DNA of 64,000 nt from Brevundimonas sp. A19_0 (GCF_017744255.1 NZ_JAGHQP010000001.1:390684-454683), one strand, 5' to 3'; counted from the first letter of the stretch, positions 1-8,269 are shown. Translations and numbers: made by a program. The notes: generated from the letters alone by a model not told the origin.

Positions 1-2
1 TG

Positions 3-518
3 CTGCTGCCCGGCCGGAACGCCGGCTTTGCCATCTTCTCGAACGCCGAGGAGAGCTATCTGCTGAGGGCGCTGCGCAGCGGCATCGCCGACATCGTCAT
101 GGACAAGACCGGCTTTGACTGGATCGCCGACAGCAAACGCTATGAGGCCCAGTCGACCCAGCGGTCGCTGGCCGCCGCCGTCGAGATCGACGCGAAACAG
201 GCTGCGGGGGCGGCGCCGTCCCTGCCGCTGTCGGCCTATGCCGGGACGTGGCGCGATCCCTGGTACGGGGACATCGTCATCGAGCGGCGGGATGTGCAGC
301 TGTGGCTGCGCTTCACCCATAACCCCGCGCTGCAGGGCCCGCTGGAGCCCTATGACGGCGAGACCTTCCGCACCCGCTTCCCGGACAAGCGCGAGGAGGA
401 CGCCTTTGTCACCTTCGAGCTGGAGAACGGCCAGCCGGTGCGGGCGACGGTCAAGGGCGTGAGCCCCGACATCGACTTCAGCTATGACTATCAGGACCTG
501 AGGTTGACCAGGGTCTGA
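3..518 (+). CDS. C-terminal part of a serine hydrolase (beta-lactamase family) with DUF3471 tail
   Basis: The gene starts upstream of the window; only its last 171 codons are present, open in frame from base 3. The first residues (LLPGRNAGFAIFSNAE) look like the end of a class C beta-lactamase/penicillin-binding-like fold, where a Gly-rich strand is followed by FSN. From about residue 75 of the visible part there is a YAGTWRDPWYGD segment typical of the DUF3471 beta-barrel that closes many secreted serine hydrolases. The Ser-x-x-Lys catalytic region would lie outside the window, so activity cannot be judged. The substrate is unknown; peptidase or esterase roles are both possible. Confidence 0.7.
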   Translation: MLPGRNAGFAIFSNAEESYLLRALRSGIADIVMDKTGFDWIADSKRYEAQSTQRSLAAAVEIDAKQAAGAAPSLPLSAYAGTWRDPWYGDIVIERRDVQLWLRFTHNPALQGPLEPYDGETFRTRFPDKREEDAFVTFELENGQPVRATVKGVSPDIDFSYDYQDLRLTRV

Positions 519-566
519 GTCCGAAAACCGCGAGACAGGGGACGGGCGCCGAGGCATGGTCCCGGC

Positions 567-1679
567 ATGGAGAGCCCGCCCCCCCTGTCGGCTGAAGCCT
601 GTTACCGCGCCGTCGTCGCACGCGATGCGCGGTTCGACGGCCGCTTCCACACCTGTGTGACGACGACGGGCATCTATTGCCGTCCGGTGTGCCCGGCGCG
701 GACGCCTCTGTTCGCCAATGTGGAGTTTGTCGCGAGCGCCGCGGAGGCCGAGGCCCGGGGCTATCGCCCCTGCCTGCGCTGTCGGCCCGAGACGGCGCCG
801 GACTATTCCGCCTGGCGCGGAGAGGTCGCGACGGGGGGCGCATGGCGGGGGACGGCCAATACCGTCAGCCGGGCGCTGCAGATGATCGATGAAGGCGCGC
901 TGGACGAGGGCGGGCTGGAGCGGCTGTGCGACCGGCTGGGCGTGGGCGAGCGGCACCTGAGGCGGTTGTTCCGGGCGCATCTGGGTGCCTCGCCCGTGGC
1001 GGTGGCCCAGACCCGGCGGGTACGGCTGGCCAAGGCCCTGCTGCACCAGACGCGCCTGCCGATGGCCGAGGTGGCCATGGCCTCGGGGTTCGGCAGCGTG
1101 CGGCGCTTCAACGAGACCTTTCAGGCACTCTATGACCGGCCGCCATCGGCCCTGCGACGCGGGGCGGGTGAAGAGGCCGGCGCCGGCGTCGAGCTGTCGC
1201 TGAGCTGGCGGCCGCCCTATGAGCTCGACGCCCTGATGGCCGCGCTGGGCGCGCGGGGCGATACGGTGGTGGGCGGCGTCTGGTCGCGCGCTCTGGACCG
1301 CGAGGACGACGGCACGGAGGGACGGGTCGAGGCGAGAGCAGGCCGGGGAAACACCCTGCGGGTGCGGGTCGAGGCGGACCGGCTTGAGGCCCTGCCCCGG
1401 GTGCTGGCGCGGGTGCGACGGGTGTTCGATCTGGGGCATGACCCCGAGGCGCTGATGCGCGATCTGGGCGAGGATCCGGTGTTGGGGCCAACGGTAGCCG
1501 CGCGGCCCGGTCTTCGCCTGCCAGGACCGTGGGTGCTGGACGATGGGGCCGTGGCGCCCGCCGACCGATGGCCCGATCCGGACACCGAGGCGCTGGTTGA
1601 AAACTGGCGCCCCTGGCGGGCCTATGCGGCGCTGTATCTGACGATGGACGAGGAGACCGATCATGCGAAATGCGCGTGA
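567..1679 (+). CDS. alkA: Ada-type methyltransferase/AraC regulator fused to a truncated AlkA-like glycosylase
   Basis: Residues 1-80 form an Ada metal-binding domain with Cys38, Cys42, Cys69 and Cys72 at the same numbers as E. coli Ada; Cys38 is the methyl-phosphotriester acceptor in that family. Residues 95-195 form an AraC-type helix-turn-helix pair. Residues 205-320 match the N-terminal beta domain of AlkA up to ARPGLRLPG. The protein then jumps at about residue 322 to a stretch alignable with the very end of AlkA (LDD, then ENWRPWRAYAALYL). Full fusions of this type are about 120 residues longer; the missing part holds the helix-hairpin-helix and most of the base-binding core. Methylation sensing and transcription activation could survive, base excision probably not. 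It overlaps ogt by 17 bases. The symbol follows the AlkA homology. Confidence 0.8.
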   Translation: MESPPPLSAEACYRAVVARDARFDGRFHTCVTTTGIYCRPVCPARTPLFANVEFVASAAEAEARGYRPCLRCRPETAPDYSAWRGEVATGGAWRGTANTVSRALQMIDEGALDEGGLERLCDRLGVGERHLRRLFRAHLGASPVAVAQTRRVRLAKALLHQTRLPMAEVAMASGFGSVRRFNETFQALYDRPPSALRRGAGEEAGAGVELSLSWRPPYELDALMAALGARGDTVVGGVWSRALDREDDGTEGRVEARAGRGNTLRVRVEADRLEALPRVLARVRRVFDLGHDPEALMRDLGEDPVLGPTVAARPGLRLPGPWVLDDGAVAPADRWPDPDTEALVENWRPWRAYAALYLTMDEETDHAKCA

Positions 1680-2178
1680 GCTGTGGCTGGACCGGGTGGA
1701 GTCGCCGCTCGGCCCCCTGCTGGTCGTGACGGATGCGAAGGGCGTGGTCCACGCCCTGGACTTTGCCGACTATGAGCCGCGCATGCGCCGGCTGATGCGG
1801 CTGCGTCACGGGACCGTGGACCTGTCGGAAGGTGGCGAGACCGGACCGGTCCGGGCGGCGCTCGAGGCCTATTTCGCTGGAGACGCCACGGCGCTGGACC
1901 GGCTGCCGATCGAGACGGGCGGCACGGAATTCCAGAGGTCGGTGTGGCTGGCGCTGCGCGCCATTCCGCATGGCCAGACCCGGACCTATGGCCAGCTGGC
2001 CGAGGCCATCGGGCGCCCCACCGCCGTCCGGGCCGTCGGGCTGGCGAACGGTGCCAATGCCATCGCCGTGATCGTGCCCTGCCACCGGGTAATCGGGCGT
2101 GACGGCACCCTGACCGGCTATGCCGGCGGGCTGGCGCGGAAGCAGTGGCTGCTGGCGCTGGAGCGCGACGGACGCTGA
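1663..2178 (+). CDS. ogt: Methylated-DNA--protein-cysteine S-methyltransferase
   Basis: This 171-residue protein removes methyl groups from O6-methylguanine (and O4-methylthymine) by suicide transfer to its own cysteine. The active-site motif PCHRV is at residues 139-143 with Cys140 as acceptor; upstream, the TYGQLAEAIGRPTAVRAVG segment is the DNA-binding helix-turn-helix with the nucleotide-flipping arginine. The length is normal for the single-domain Ogt class. The ATG lies inside the end of the preceding Ada/AlkA-type gene (17-base overlap in another frame), implying a two-gene alkylation-damage operon under the Ada-like regulator (inference). Confidence 0.93.
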   Translation: MRNARELWLDRVESPLGPLLVVTDAKGVVHALDFADYEPRMRRLMRLRHGTVDLSEGGETGPVRAALEAYFAGDATALDRLPIETGGTEFQRSVWLALRAIPHGQTRTYGQLAEAIGRPTAVRAVGLANGANAIAVIVPCHRVIGRDGTLTGYAGGLARKQWLLALERDGR

Positions 2179-2187
2179 CGGATTCAC

Positions 2188-2215
2188 TTGCGTTCGGCGG
2201 CCGAAGGACTATGTT
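2188..2215 (+). promoter_or_regulatory. Possible nad operon promoter
   Basis: TTGCGT at 2188-2193 and TATGTT at 2210-2215 are separated by 16 bases, just upstream of the first palindrome. The fit to a housekeeping promoter is only moderate; position, directly before the paired operators, is the main support. Confidence 0.3.
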
Positions 2216-2223
2216 CATACCGA

Positions 2224-2246
2224 CTTATGCTAAGATTGAGCATAAG
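2224..2246 (+). promoter_or_regulatory. Upstream palindrome of a paired nad operator (NadQ-like)
   Basis: CTTATGCT and AGCATAAG form perfect 8-base arms around a 7-base centre. The core shares the pattern T-x-TGCT-x-A-x-ATTGAGCA-x-A with a second palindrome centred 65 bases downstream. Paired sites of this look precede nadABC in alphaproteobacteria and are attributed to the NAD repressor NadQ; that assignment is inference, and no nadQ gene lies in the window. Confidence 0.6.
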
Positions 2247-2290
2247 GAGGGCGGCCGGGGCGATCCCGCCGTCCTGTTTCGGGCCTCATA

Positions 2291-2309
2291 TTTGCTCACA
2301 TTGAGCAAA
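2291..2309 (+). promoter_or_regulatory. Downstream palindrome of the paired nad operator
   Basis: TTTGCTCA and TGAGCAAA are perfect 8-base arms with a 3-base centre. The site ends 12 bases before the nadA start and partly covers its leader, so a bound repressor could block both transcription and access to the ribosome binding site. Its half-site matches the palindrome at 2224-2246. Confidence 0.6.
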
Positions 2310-2320
2310 AGGAGAGAGAG

Positions 2321-3400
2321 ATGGCCGACGGCGCCTTTGGACTGTCCCCGGAAACCGAGCGGGCGACGGCCGCGATCTGGCGCAGGGTGCGCGATCATGT
2401 CACGCCGCTGGAATGGCCGGCGCAGGCCGAGCTGATCGTCGAGATCAACCGGCTGAAGGTTGAGCGAAACGCCGTCATCCTGGCCCACAACTATATGACG
2501 CCCGACATCTTCCACGGCGTCGGCGACTATGTCGGCGACAGTCTGGGACTGGCCAAGGAAGCCGCCAAGTCCAAGGCGAAGGTGATCGTGCAGGCCGGTG
2601 TGCACTTCATGGCCGAGACCTCCAAGATCCTGAGCCCCGACAAGACGGTACTGATCCCCGACCTCAGGGCCGGGTGCTCGCTGGCGGCCTCGATCACCGG
2701 GGCGGATGTGCGGCTGATCAAGGCGCGCTATCCGGGCCTGCCGGTCGTCACCTATGTGAACACCACGGCCGATGTGAAGGCCGAGACCGACATCTGCTGC
2801 ACCAGCGCCAATGCGGTGCAGGTGGTCGAGTGGGCGGCGAAGGAATGGGGCGTCGACCGCGTCATCCTGATCCCCGACGAATTCCTGGCGCGGAACGTCG
2901 CGGCGCAGACGAACGTGGGCATCATCGCCTGGAAGGGCCGCTGCGAGGTGCACGAGCGCTTTACCGCCGATGACATCGCCGAGATGCGCGCGGCCTATCC
3001 GGGCGCGGAAATCCTGGCCCACCCGGAATGCCCGGAGGAGGTGCTGGCCGCCTCGGACTTTGCCGGCTCGACGGCGGCCATGAGCGACTATGTCACCCAA
3101 CGGAAGCCCAAGCAGGTGGTGATGATCACCGAGTGCTCGATGGCCTCGAACGTGGCGGCGGACTCTCCGGACACGCGCTTCATCGGCCCGTGCAACCTGT
3201 GCCCGCACATGAAACGCATCACGCTGGAGAACATCCGCGACTGTCTGGTGAACATGCAGTTCGAGGTGACGGTGCCCGGGGCGCTGATCGAGCCCGCGCG
3301 GCGCGCGGTCCAGCGGATGGTCGACCTGCCCCCGCCCGAAAAGCCCGCGCGCTATGACCTGGTGCGGGCGCGCCACCACGTCGATGTGGAGCTGATCTGA
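2321..3400 (+). CDS. nadA: Quinolinate synthase A
   Basis: NadA condenses iminoaspartate (from NadB) with dihydroxyacetone phosphate to make quinolinate, the NAD ring precursor, in the cytoplasm. The 359-residue length fits the family. Candidate ligands of the [4Fe-4S] cluster are Cys119 (RAGCS), Cys208 (WKGRCEVHE) and Cys291/Cys294 (GPCNLCPHM). Substrate-pocket motifs AHNYM near residue 55 and YVNTTADVKAE near residue 145 are intact. The ATG at 2321 follows a strong AAAGGAGAGAG ribosome site. It is the first gene of the nad operon and sits behind two palindromic operators. Its TGA overlaps the ATG of a 37-codon ORF. Confidence 0.97.
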   Translation: MADGAFGLSPETERATAAIWRRVRDHVTPLEWPAQAELIVEINRLKVERNAVILAHNYMTPDIFHGVGDYVGDSLGLAKEAAKSKAKVIVQAGVHFMAETSKILSPDKTVLIPDLRAGCSLAASITGADVRLIKARYPGLPVVTYVNTTADVKAETDICCTSANAVQVVEWAAKEWGVDRVILIPDEFLARNVAAQTNVGIIAWKGRCEVHERFTADDIAEMRAAYPGAEILAHPECPEEVLAASDFAGSTAAMSDYVTQRKPKQVVMITECSMASNVAADSPDTRFIGPCNLCPHMKRITLENIRDCLVNMQFEVTVPGALIEPARRAVQRMVDLPPPEKPARYDLVRARHHVDVELI

Positions 3401-3513
3401 TGTACTATGTGGCCCCGACCCGGGTGGTGGCGAAGATCGAGCCGCGTACCCTGAAACTGTTGGCATTGGTCGCATTGTGGCTGGGCGTCACCCGGCCCAC
3501 ATTGAGGCCATGA
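3400..3513 (+). CDS. Possible 37-residue coupled micro-ORF
   Basis: The start overlaps the nadA stop (TGATG) and the stop overlaps the next start (ATGA), so an in-phase ribosome path runs from nadA through this ORF to the M50 gene. A GGAG lies 8 bases upstream of the ATG. The product would be basic with a short hydrophobic centre (LKLLALVALWLGV, residues 18-30), perhaps one weak membrane segment. I recognise no family. It could equally be a non-functional coupling device or chance. Confidence 0.35.
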   Translation: MYYVAPTRVVAKIEPRTLKLLALVALWLGVTRPTLRP

Positions 3514-4358
3514 GCCAGCCCCCCCCCTCCTCCCGTCCGCCCTATGCCGGCCCGTGGGGGTCGCTGCCCGAGCGCCCTGCCGGGCGTACGGAGACACGCC
3601 CGACGCCCGCCCCCGAGGACAAGGGCCAGGGCGTGGTGTGGGGGCTTTTGTCGACCCTGCTGCTGGGCGGCTTCATCTGGTACCTGAGCCAGAGCTGGGT
3701 GATCGCGGTCGCCGCGATTGTCGGCCTGTTCGTGCACGAGTACGGCCATGTGCTGGCCATGAACCGGCTGGGCATGGGTCCGGCGAAGATCTTCATCATC
3801 CCCTTCCTGGGCGGGCTGGCGCGCGGCCAGCGCATGCCGAAGAGCGAGTGGGACGGGGTGTTGGTCTCGCTGGCCGGCCCGGCCTTCGGCCTGCTGGCGG
3901 CGATCCCGTTCCTCGGCCTCTATTTCTGGACGGGTCAGGGGATGTGGCTGAACGGCGTGTTCGCCATCGGCCTGATCAATCTGGTCAATCTGGCCCCGGC
4001 CCCGCCGCTGGACGGCTCCAAGGCGCTCGGCCCGGTGCTGGCCCGCATCCATCCCATGGTCGAGTATGGCGCCATGATCGCGGTCGGGGCGCTGGTGGTG
4101 TGGTGGGGTGTCTCGAACGGCAGCTTCATCTTTGCGGCCTTCCTGGCCATCGCCCTGATCGGCCATCTGAAGCGCGGCCGGTGGCGGCCCGAGGGACGGC
4201 AGCTGAGCTGGTCCGAAGCAGCCATGAGCGTCGGCCTGTTCGGGGCCACCACGATCGCCTGTGTGGCGGTGACGACCTCGGCCTTCCTGATCCCCACAGG
4301 CGGCGACATCCAGGGTGCCTTTGACATGATCGCGCGCTTTGCGGGCTTCGGTCGATGA
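3510..4358 (+). CDS. M50 family site-2-type intramembrane metalloprotease
   Basis: The zinc motif HEYGH is at residues 76-80 inside a hydrophobic segment, and the second M50 motif, NLAPAPPLDG, is at about 160-169; its Asp is the third zinc ligand. The 282-residue protein has about six predicted membrane segments and a proline-rich cytoplasmic N-terminus of about 40 residues. It resembles the compact M50B/SpoIVFB-like group without a PDZ or CBS domain. I chose ATG 3510, preceded by GAGG, over a GTG at 3477. The stop overlaps the nadB start (ATGA). The substrate is unknown, and its place between nadA and nadB is unexpected. Confidence 0.85.
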   Translation: MSQPPPSSRPPYAGPWGSLPERPAGRTETRPTPAPEDKGQGVVWGLLSTLLLGGFIWYLSQSWVIAVAAIVGLFVHEYGHVLAMNRLGMGPAKIFIIPFLGGLARGQRMPKSEWDGVLVSLAGPAFGLLAAIPFLGLYFWTGQGMWLNGVFAIGLINLVNLAPAPPLDGSKALGPVLARIHPMVEYGAMIAVGALVVWWGVSNGSFIFAAFLAIALIGHLKRGRWRPEGRQLSWSEAAMSVGLFGATTIACVAVTTSAFLIPTGGDIQGAFDMIARFAGFGR

Positions 4359-5899
4359 AGACCCTGCGGCATGACGGGCCGCTGGTCATCGGCGCCGGAC
4401 TGGCCGGCCTTTCAGCGGCGCTGGAGGCGGCGCCGGCCAGGGTGATCGTGGCCACGCCCTCCCCCCTGCTGGAAGCCTGCGCCTCGGCCTGGGCACAGGG
4501 GGGAATGGCCGCCGCACTCGCAATCGACGACAGCGCGACCCTGCATGCCGAGGACACGGTGGAGGCGGGCGCGGGGCTGGTGGAGGCCGAACGCGCGCGG
4601 GCCCTGACCGAGGACGCCCGCGCGACGATCCAGTGGCTGGACCAGCTGGGAGCCCCCTTCGACCGGGGCGCGGACGGCACCTATCACCTCAGCCGCGAGG
4701 CCGCGCACTCTCGCGCCCGGGTGGCCCGGGTCGGCGGCGACGGCGCAGGCCGGGCGATCCTGTCGGCGCTGGTGACGGCGGTGCGCGCCAGCGCTCATGT
4801 CAGCGTCTGGGACGATGCCCGGCTGACCGGTCTGGTGCAGGACGAGACCGGGCGGATCCGGGGCGCCATCCTGCAGCGCGGCACCCGCAAGGTGCGGGTT
4901 CTGGCCCCGGCCGTGATCCTGGCGACCGGCGGGATCGGCGGACTTTATGCCCGCACCACCACACCGGGCGCCCTGCAAGGCGAGGGCATGGCGCTGGCCT
5001 GGATGGCCGGGGCCGAGATCCTCGACCCCGAATTCGTGCAGTTCCATCCGACGGCCATCCGCCTGACGGTGGCCGGGCCGGACAGCCCGCTGATTTCGCC
5101 GCTGCCCTTGGCAACCGAAGCGCTCAGGGGCGAAGGCGCGCGACTGGTCGACCGGACGGGGGCCTATCTGCTCGGCGATGACGACAGCGCCGACCTCGCC
5201 CCCCGGGATCAGGTGGCGCGCGCCGTGTTTGCCGCCGAGATGGACGGACGGGGCGCCTTCCTCAATGCGACCCGGGCGATCGGCGAGGCCTTCCCGACGG
5301 ACTTCCCGGCCGTCTTCGCCGCCTGCATGCGCATGGGACTGGACCCGCGCCAGGCGCCCATCCCCGTCGTTGCGGCGGCCCACTATCACATGGGAGGCAT
5401 CGCCGCCGATGCGGACGGGCGGACCACGCTGGCCGGCCTTTATGCCGTCGGCGAGTGCGCGGCGACCGGGGTGCACGGGGCGAACCGGCTGGCCTCCAAC
5501 TCCCTGCTCGAGGCGGCGGCGTTCGGACGACGGGCCGGACAGGCAGCCCGCCGGGAAACGGCCGGTGACAGCCGCGCCCTGACGCTGCTCGCCGGGGAGC
5601 CCCTGCCCGAGGCAGGACTGGACGCGTTACGCGACGTGATGGACCGGTACGTCGGCGTGGTCAGGGACCGGGCCGGACTGTCGACCGCGCTGGACTGCCT
5701 GAGCACGCTGGATGGGGCGTATCCCGATGCCCTGCCGCTGGTCGCGGCCCGGCTGGTGGTAGAGGCGGCGCTGGGCCGTGAGGAGAGCCGCGGGGGCCAC
5801 TATCGCCGCGACTATCCCGACACCCTGACCCCCGCGCGGCACAGCCGGCTGGTCCGGCAGACCGAACAGTCGGCAGCGCCCGTGCTGGCCGCCGAATAG
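4355..5899 (+). CDS. nadB: L-aspartate oxidase
   Basis: NadB oxidises L-aspartate to iminoaspartate with FAD, passing electrons to oxygen or fumarate, and feeds NadA. The 514-residue protein starts with a Rossmann FAD motif, GAGLAGLSA, near residue 12. It carries the family segments AQGGMAAA near residue 47, HPTAI with QFHPT near residue 230, and MGGIAADADGRT with GLYAVGE near 345-365, followed by ANRLASNSLLE. All are typical of the succinate dehydrogenase flavoprotein superfamily. It begins inside the stop of the M50 gene and ends 14 bases before nadC. Confidence 0.96.
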   Translation: MKTLRHDGPLVIGAGLAGLSAALEAAPARVIVATPSPLLEACASAWAQGGMAAALAIDDSATLHAEDTVEAGAGLVEAERARALTEDARATIQWLDQLGAPFDRGADGTYHLSREAAHSRARVARVGGDGAGRAILSALVTAVRASAHVSVWDDARLTGLVQDETGRIRGAILQRGTRKVRVLAPAVILATGGIGGLYARTTTPGALQGEGMALAWMAGAEILDPEFVQFHPTAIRLTVAGPDSPLISPLPLATEALRGEGARLVDRTGAYLLGDDDSADLAPRDQVARAVFAAEMDGRGAFLNATRAIGEAFPTDFPAVFAACMRMGLDPRQAPIPVVAAAHYHMGGIAADADGRTTLAGLYAVGECAATGVHGANRLASNSLLEAAAFGRRAGQAARRETAGDSRALTLLAGEPLPEAGLDALRDVMDRYVGVVRDRAGLSTALDCLSTLDGAYPDALPLVAARLVVEAALGREESRGGHYRRDYPDTLTPARHSRLVRQTEQSAAPVLAAE

Positions 5900-5913
5900 A
5901 GGACCCGTCCGGA

Positions 5914-6759
5914 ATGCGCCCTGCCCTGCCCGACATCCTGATCCAGCCGGTCGTGACCGCCGCCCTGGCCGAGGACCTTGGACGGGCGGGAGACGTGACA
6001 GCCGCTGCCTGCATTCCCGAGGATGCGCGGCTGAAGGCCGTCTTCGCCGCGCGCGCGGACGGCGTCATGGCCGGCGGCGCCTGTGTGCGGCTGGCCATCA
6101 CCGCGCTGGACCCGCAGGCGACGATTTCGGTCCGGGTTCCGGAGGGCGAGGCCTTCTCGGCCGGCGACACCCTGATTTCGGTTGAAGGACAGGCCCGGGC
6201 CATTCTGGCCGCCGAGCGCACGGCGCTGAACCTGCTGGGACGACTGTGCGGGATCGCCACCCAGACCCGTGCCTATGTGCAGGCCGTCGAGGGGACCGGC
6301 GCCCGGATCGCGGATACACGCAAGACCACGCCCGGCCTGCGCGCGCTTGAAAAGCATGCCGTGGCCTGTGGCGGCGGGCTGAACCACCGCTTCGGTCTGG
6401 ATGACGCCATCCTGATCAAGGACAACCACGTGGCCGTATGCGGCGGGGTGGGAGAGGCCGTGCGCCGGGCCCGGGTCCATGCCGGACACCTGATGAAGGT
6501 CGAGGTCGAGGTCGACGGGCTGGATCAGCTGGACGCGGCCCTGGCCGAAGGACCCGATGTGATCATGCTGGACAACTTCAGCCTGACCGACCTCAGCGAG
6601 GCGGTGGCGCGCGCCGGCCAGCGCGTGACGCTCGAAGCCTCGGGCGGGGTAACGCTCGAGACCGTGCGCGCGATCGCGGAGACCGGGGTGAACGTCATCT
6701 CGGTCGGAGCGCTGACGCACTCCGTGCCCAATCTCGACATCGGGCTGGACGCCGTCTGA
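5914..6759 (+). CDS. nadC: Nicotinate-nucleotide pyrophosphorylase (quinolinate phosphoribosyltransferase)
   Basis: NadC converts quinolinate and PRPP to nicotinate mononucleotide, completing the operon's pathway. The 281-residue length is normal. Visible family motifs are LLGRLCGIAT, the substrate-binding TRKTTPGLRALEK near residue 135, LIKDNHVA near 168, VEVEVD near 192, MLDNFS near 213, and EASGGV near 240. The gene ends 8 bases before the stop of a convergent wall-hydrolase gene, so nadC closes the operon. Confidence 0.96.
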   Translation: MRPALPDILIQPVVTAALAEDLGRAGDVTAAACIPEDARLKAVFAARADGVMAGGACVRLAITALDPQATISVRVPEGEAFSAGDTLISVEGQARAILAAERTALNLLGRLCGIATQTRAYVQAVEGTGARIADTRKTTPGLRALEKHAVACGGGLNHRFGLDDAILIKDNHVAVCGGVGEAVRRARVHAGHLMKVEVEVDGLDQLDAALAEGPDVIMLDNFSLTDLSEAVARAGQRVTLEASGGVTLETVRAIAETGVNVISVGALTHSVPNLDIGLDAV

Positions 6760-6766
6760 GGCCCGA

Positions 6767-7966
6767 TCAGCTCTCGGTCGACACCCCAGTTGCAGCGGCC
6801 GGGACACTGTCGCGGGGCGCCGGCGCGGCCGGACGACGCGCGGGGGCCTCGGCCGGAACCGGGACGGCGCCAGCCTGAGCTGCCGGACGGGTCGCCGCCT
6901 GCCCTTGCGGACGGGGGGCCGCCGGGGCCGGAGCCGCCGTCTCCGGAGCCGCCTGGGCGCGGACGTCATCCTCGGTGCGGCCTTCCTGGGCCAGCAGCAG
7001 GCTATAGGCCACAGCCTGACCGACCTGACGGACGGGTTCGCTCGGGTCCATGCCCGCCTGGATCAGGCGCGGCTCGTCCGAGCCGGTGGACGGTGCGGGA
7101 TCATAGGCGAAGGCGCGGCTGGAGCCGCTGCGGCCGCCGAAGCGGTAGAAGACGTGATCGCCGACCTGGCTGACGCGGATCAGCGAGGAGCGCCAGCGCG
7201 GGCTGACGCCCGTGGTGTGGAAGTGGGTGGCATTGCCGACCGGAGCATAGACCGAGCCGGACAGGGCTTCGCTCGCGACCTGGCGGGCGCGGTTCCAGGC
7301 GCCCCGGTTCACACCGCGACGCATGGAGCCGTCGCAGGTGAAGCTGAACTGGCAGCCGGTGCGGCGACCGGCACCCTGGAAGACGACGGCGCAGATGGTC
7401 TTGGGGAAGGCCGGGTGACGGGCACGGTTGATCACGACCTGGGCGACCGCCTTCATGCCGTCACGACCTTCGCCGCGCGCTTCGTAGTAGACCGCCTGGG
7501 TCAGGCATTCGAGATCGCGACTGGCGTCCAGCGCATTGCCGAGGCGGAAGGGCGAGGCCGCCGGATGCGCCGGGCCGGTCGAGGCGAGGCGCAGGCCGGG
7601 CATGCCCGACGGCGCGGCCGGGCGCAGCTGTTCCAGACGGGCGGTCAGCAGTTCAGCCTGACGGTCGCGACGGCTGGGACCGGCGACAGTATAGGGATCG
7701 TGGCGACGGGCGATGGCGAGCGCGCTGGCGTCCAGACCGCCGGCCGCGGCCACCATGGCCTCTTCCGTGAAGCCGGCCGACGCGGCGCCGTCCAGGCGCA
7801 CGGCCTGGGCACGCAGGGTCGTGGCCTTGGCCATTGTACCCCCGAGATAGGCAACACCGATCGTGAGACCGAACAGGCCTCCAACCAGGGCCGCCGCGAC
7901 ACCGGGCGTCACGCGTGAGCGCGCAGAATTGGTGTCGGCAGTCCGGGGCGACAGGGGCGATGACAA
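6767..7966 (-). CDS. Cell wall hydrolase, SleB/CwlJ type (first copy)
   Basis: The Hydrolase_2 (SleB) domain lies in the middle: ECLTQAVYYEARGE carries the catalytic Glu, followed by VAQVVINR, CAVVFQG and GCQFSFTCDG. It is expected to cut peptidoglycan glycan strands. A single membrane segment (ALVGGLFGLTIGVAYLGG) near the N-terminus anchors it, and the last 90 residues are Ala/Pro-rich. The start is uncertain: TTG at 7966 (399 residues) keeps the membrane helix with a short cytoplasmic tail; GTG at 7912 is possible; the open frame continues to 8332 but upstream composition looks non-coding. A paralogue is at 12387-13532. Confidence 0.85.
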   Translation of the reverse strand: MSSPLSPRTADTNSARSRVTPGVAAALVGGLFGLTIGVAYLGGTMAKATTLRAQAVRLDGAASAGFTEEAMVAAAGGLDASALAIARRHDPYTVAGPSRRDRQAELLTARLEQLRPAAPSGMPGLRLASTGPAHPAASPFRLGNALDASRDLECLTQAVYYEARGEGRDGMKAVAQVVINRARHPAFPKTICAVVFQGAGRRTGCQFSFTCDGSMRRGVNRGAWNRARQVASEALSGSVYAPVGNATHFHTTGVSPRWRSSLIRVSQVGDHVFYRFGGRSGSSRAFAYDPAPSTGSDEPRLIQAGMDPSEPVRQVGQAVAYSLLLAQEGRTEDDVRAQAAPETAAPAPAAPRPQGQAATRPAAQAGAVPVPAEAPARRPAAPAPRDSVPAAATGVSTES

Positions 7967-8269
7967 AGGCTCAATCCAGGTCCGCAGGGCGCAATGCCGC
8001 CCCTTAGGTAGTCTGTCAGTCTGCGGGGATTCAGGCGAAACCACGCACACGACGAGGCCGACGCACCGGCAGTCCGCCGATCGTCGGGGACGCGCCTTTA
8101 ACATAGGCACTGTGGCGCAAATAGGGTTGATTCGCAAGAATCGAGGGTAGTGCAGCAATTTTGCCCCACCCCCCGCCATGCCAGTAGATGATCCGTGCGG
8201 AGACCGAGTTATTCTTGATAGATCAGGCCGCGACAACTGGGCGGCGTGACATAAACTGAGTTGAGAACC

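Noticed and set aside
2224..2309. A riboswitch in the nadA leader
   Set aside because: The inverted repeats are short, alike and DNA-operator-like (19-base palindromes); no larger conserved RNA fold is apparent.
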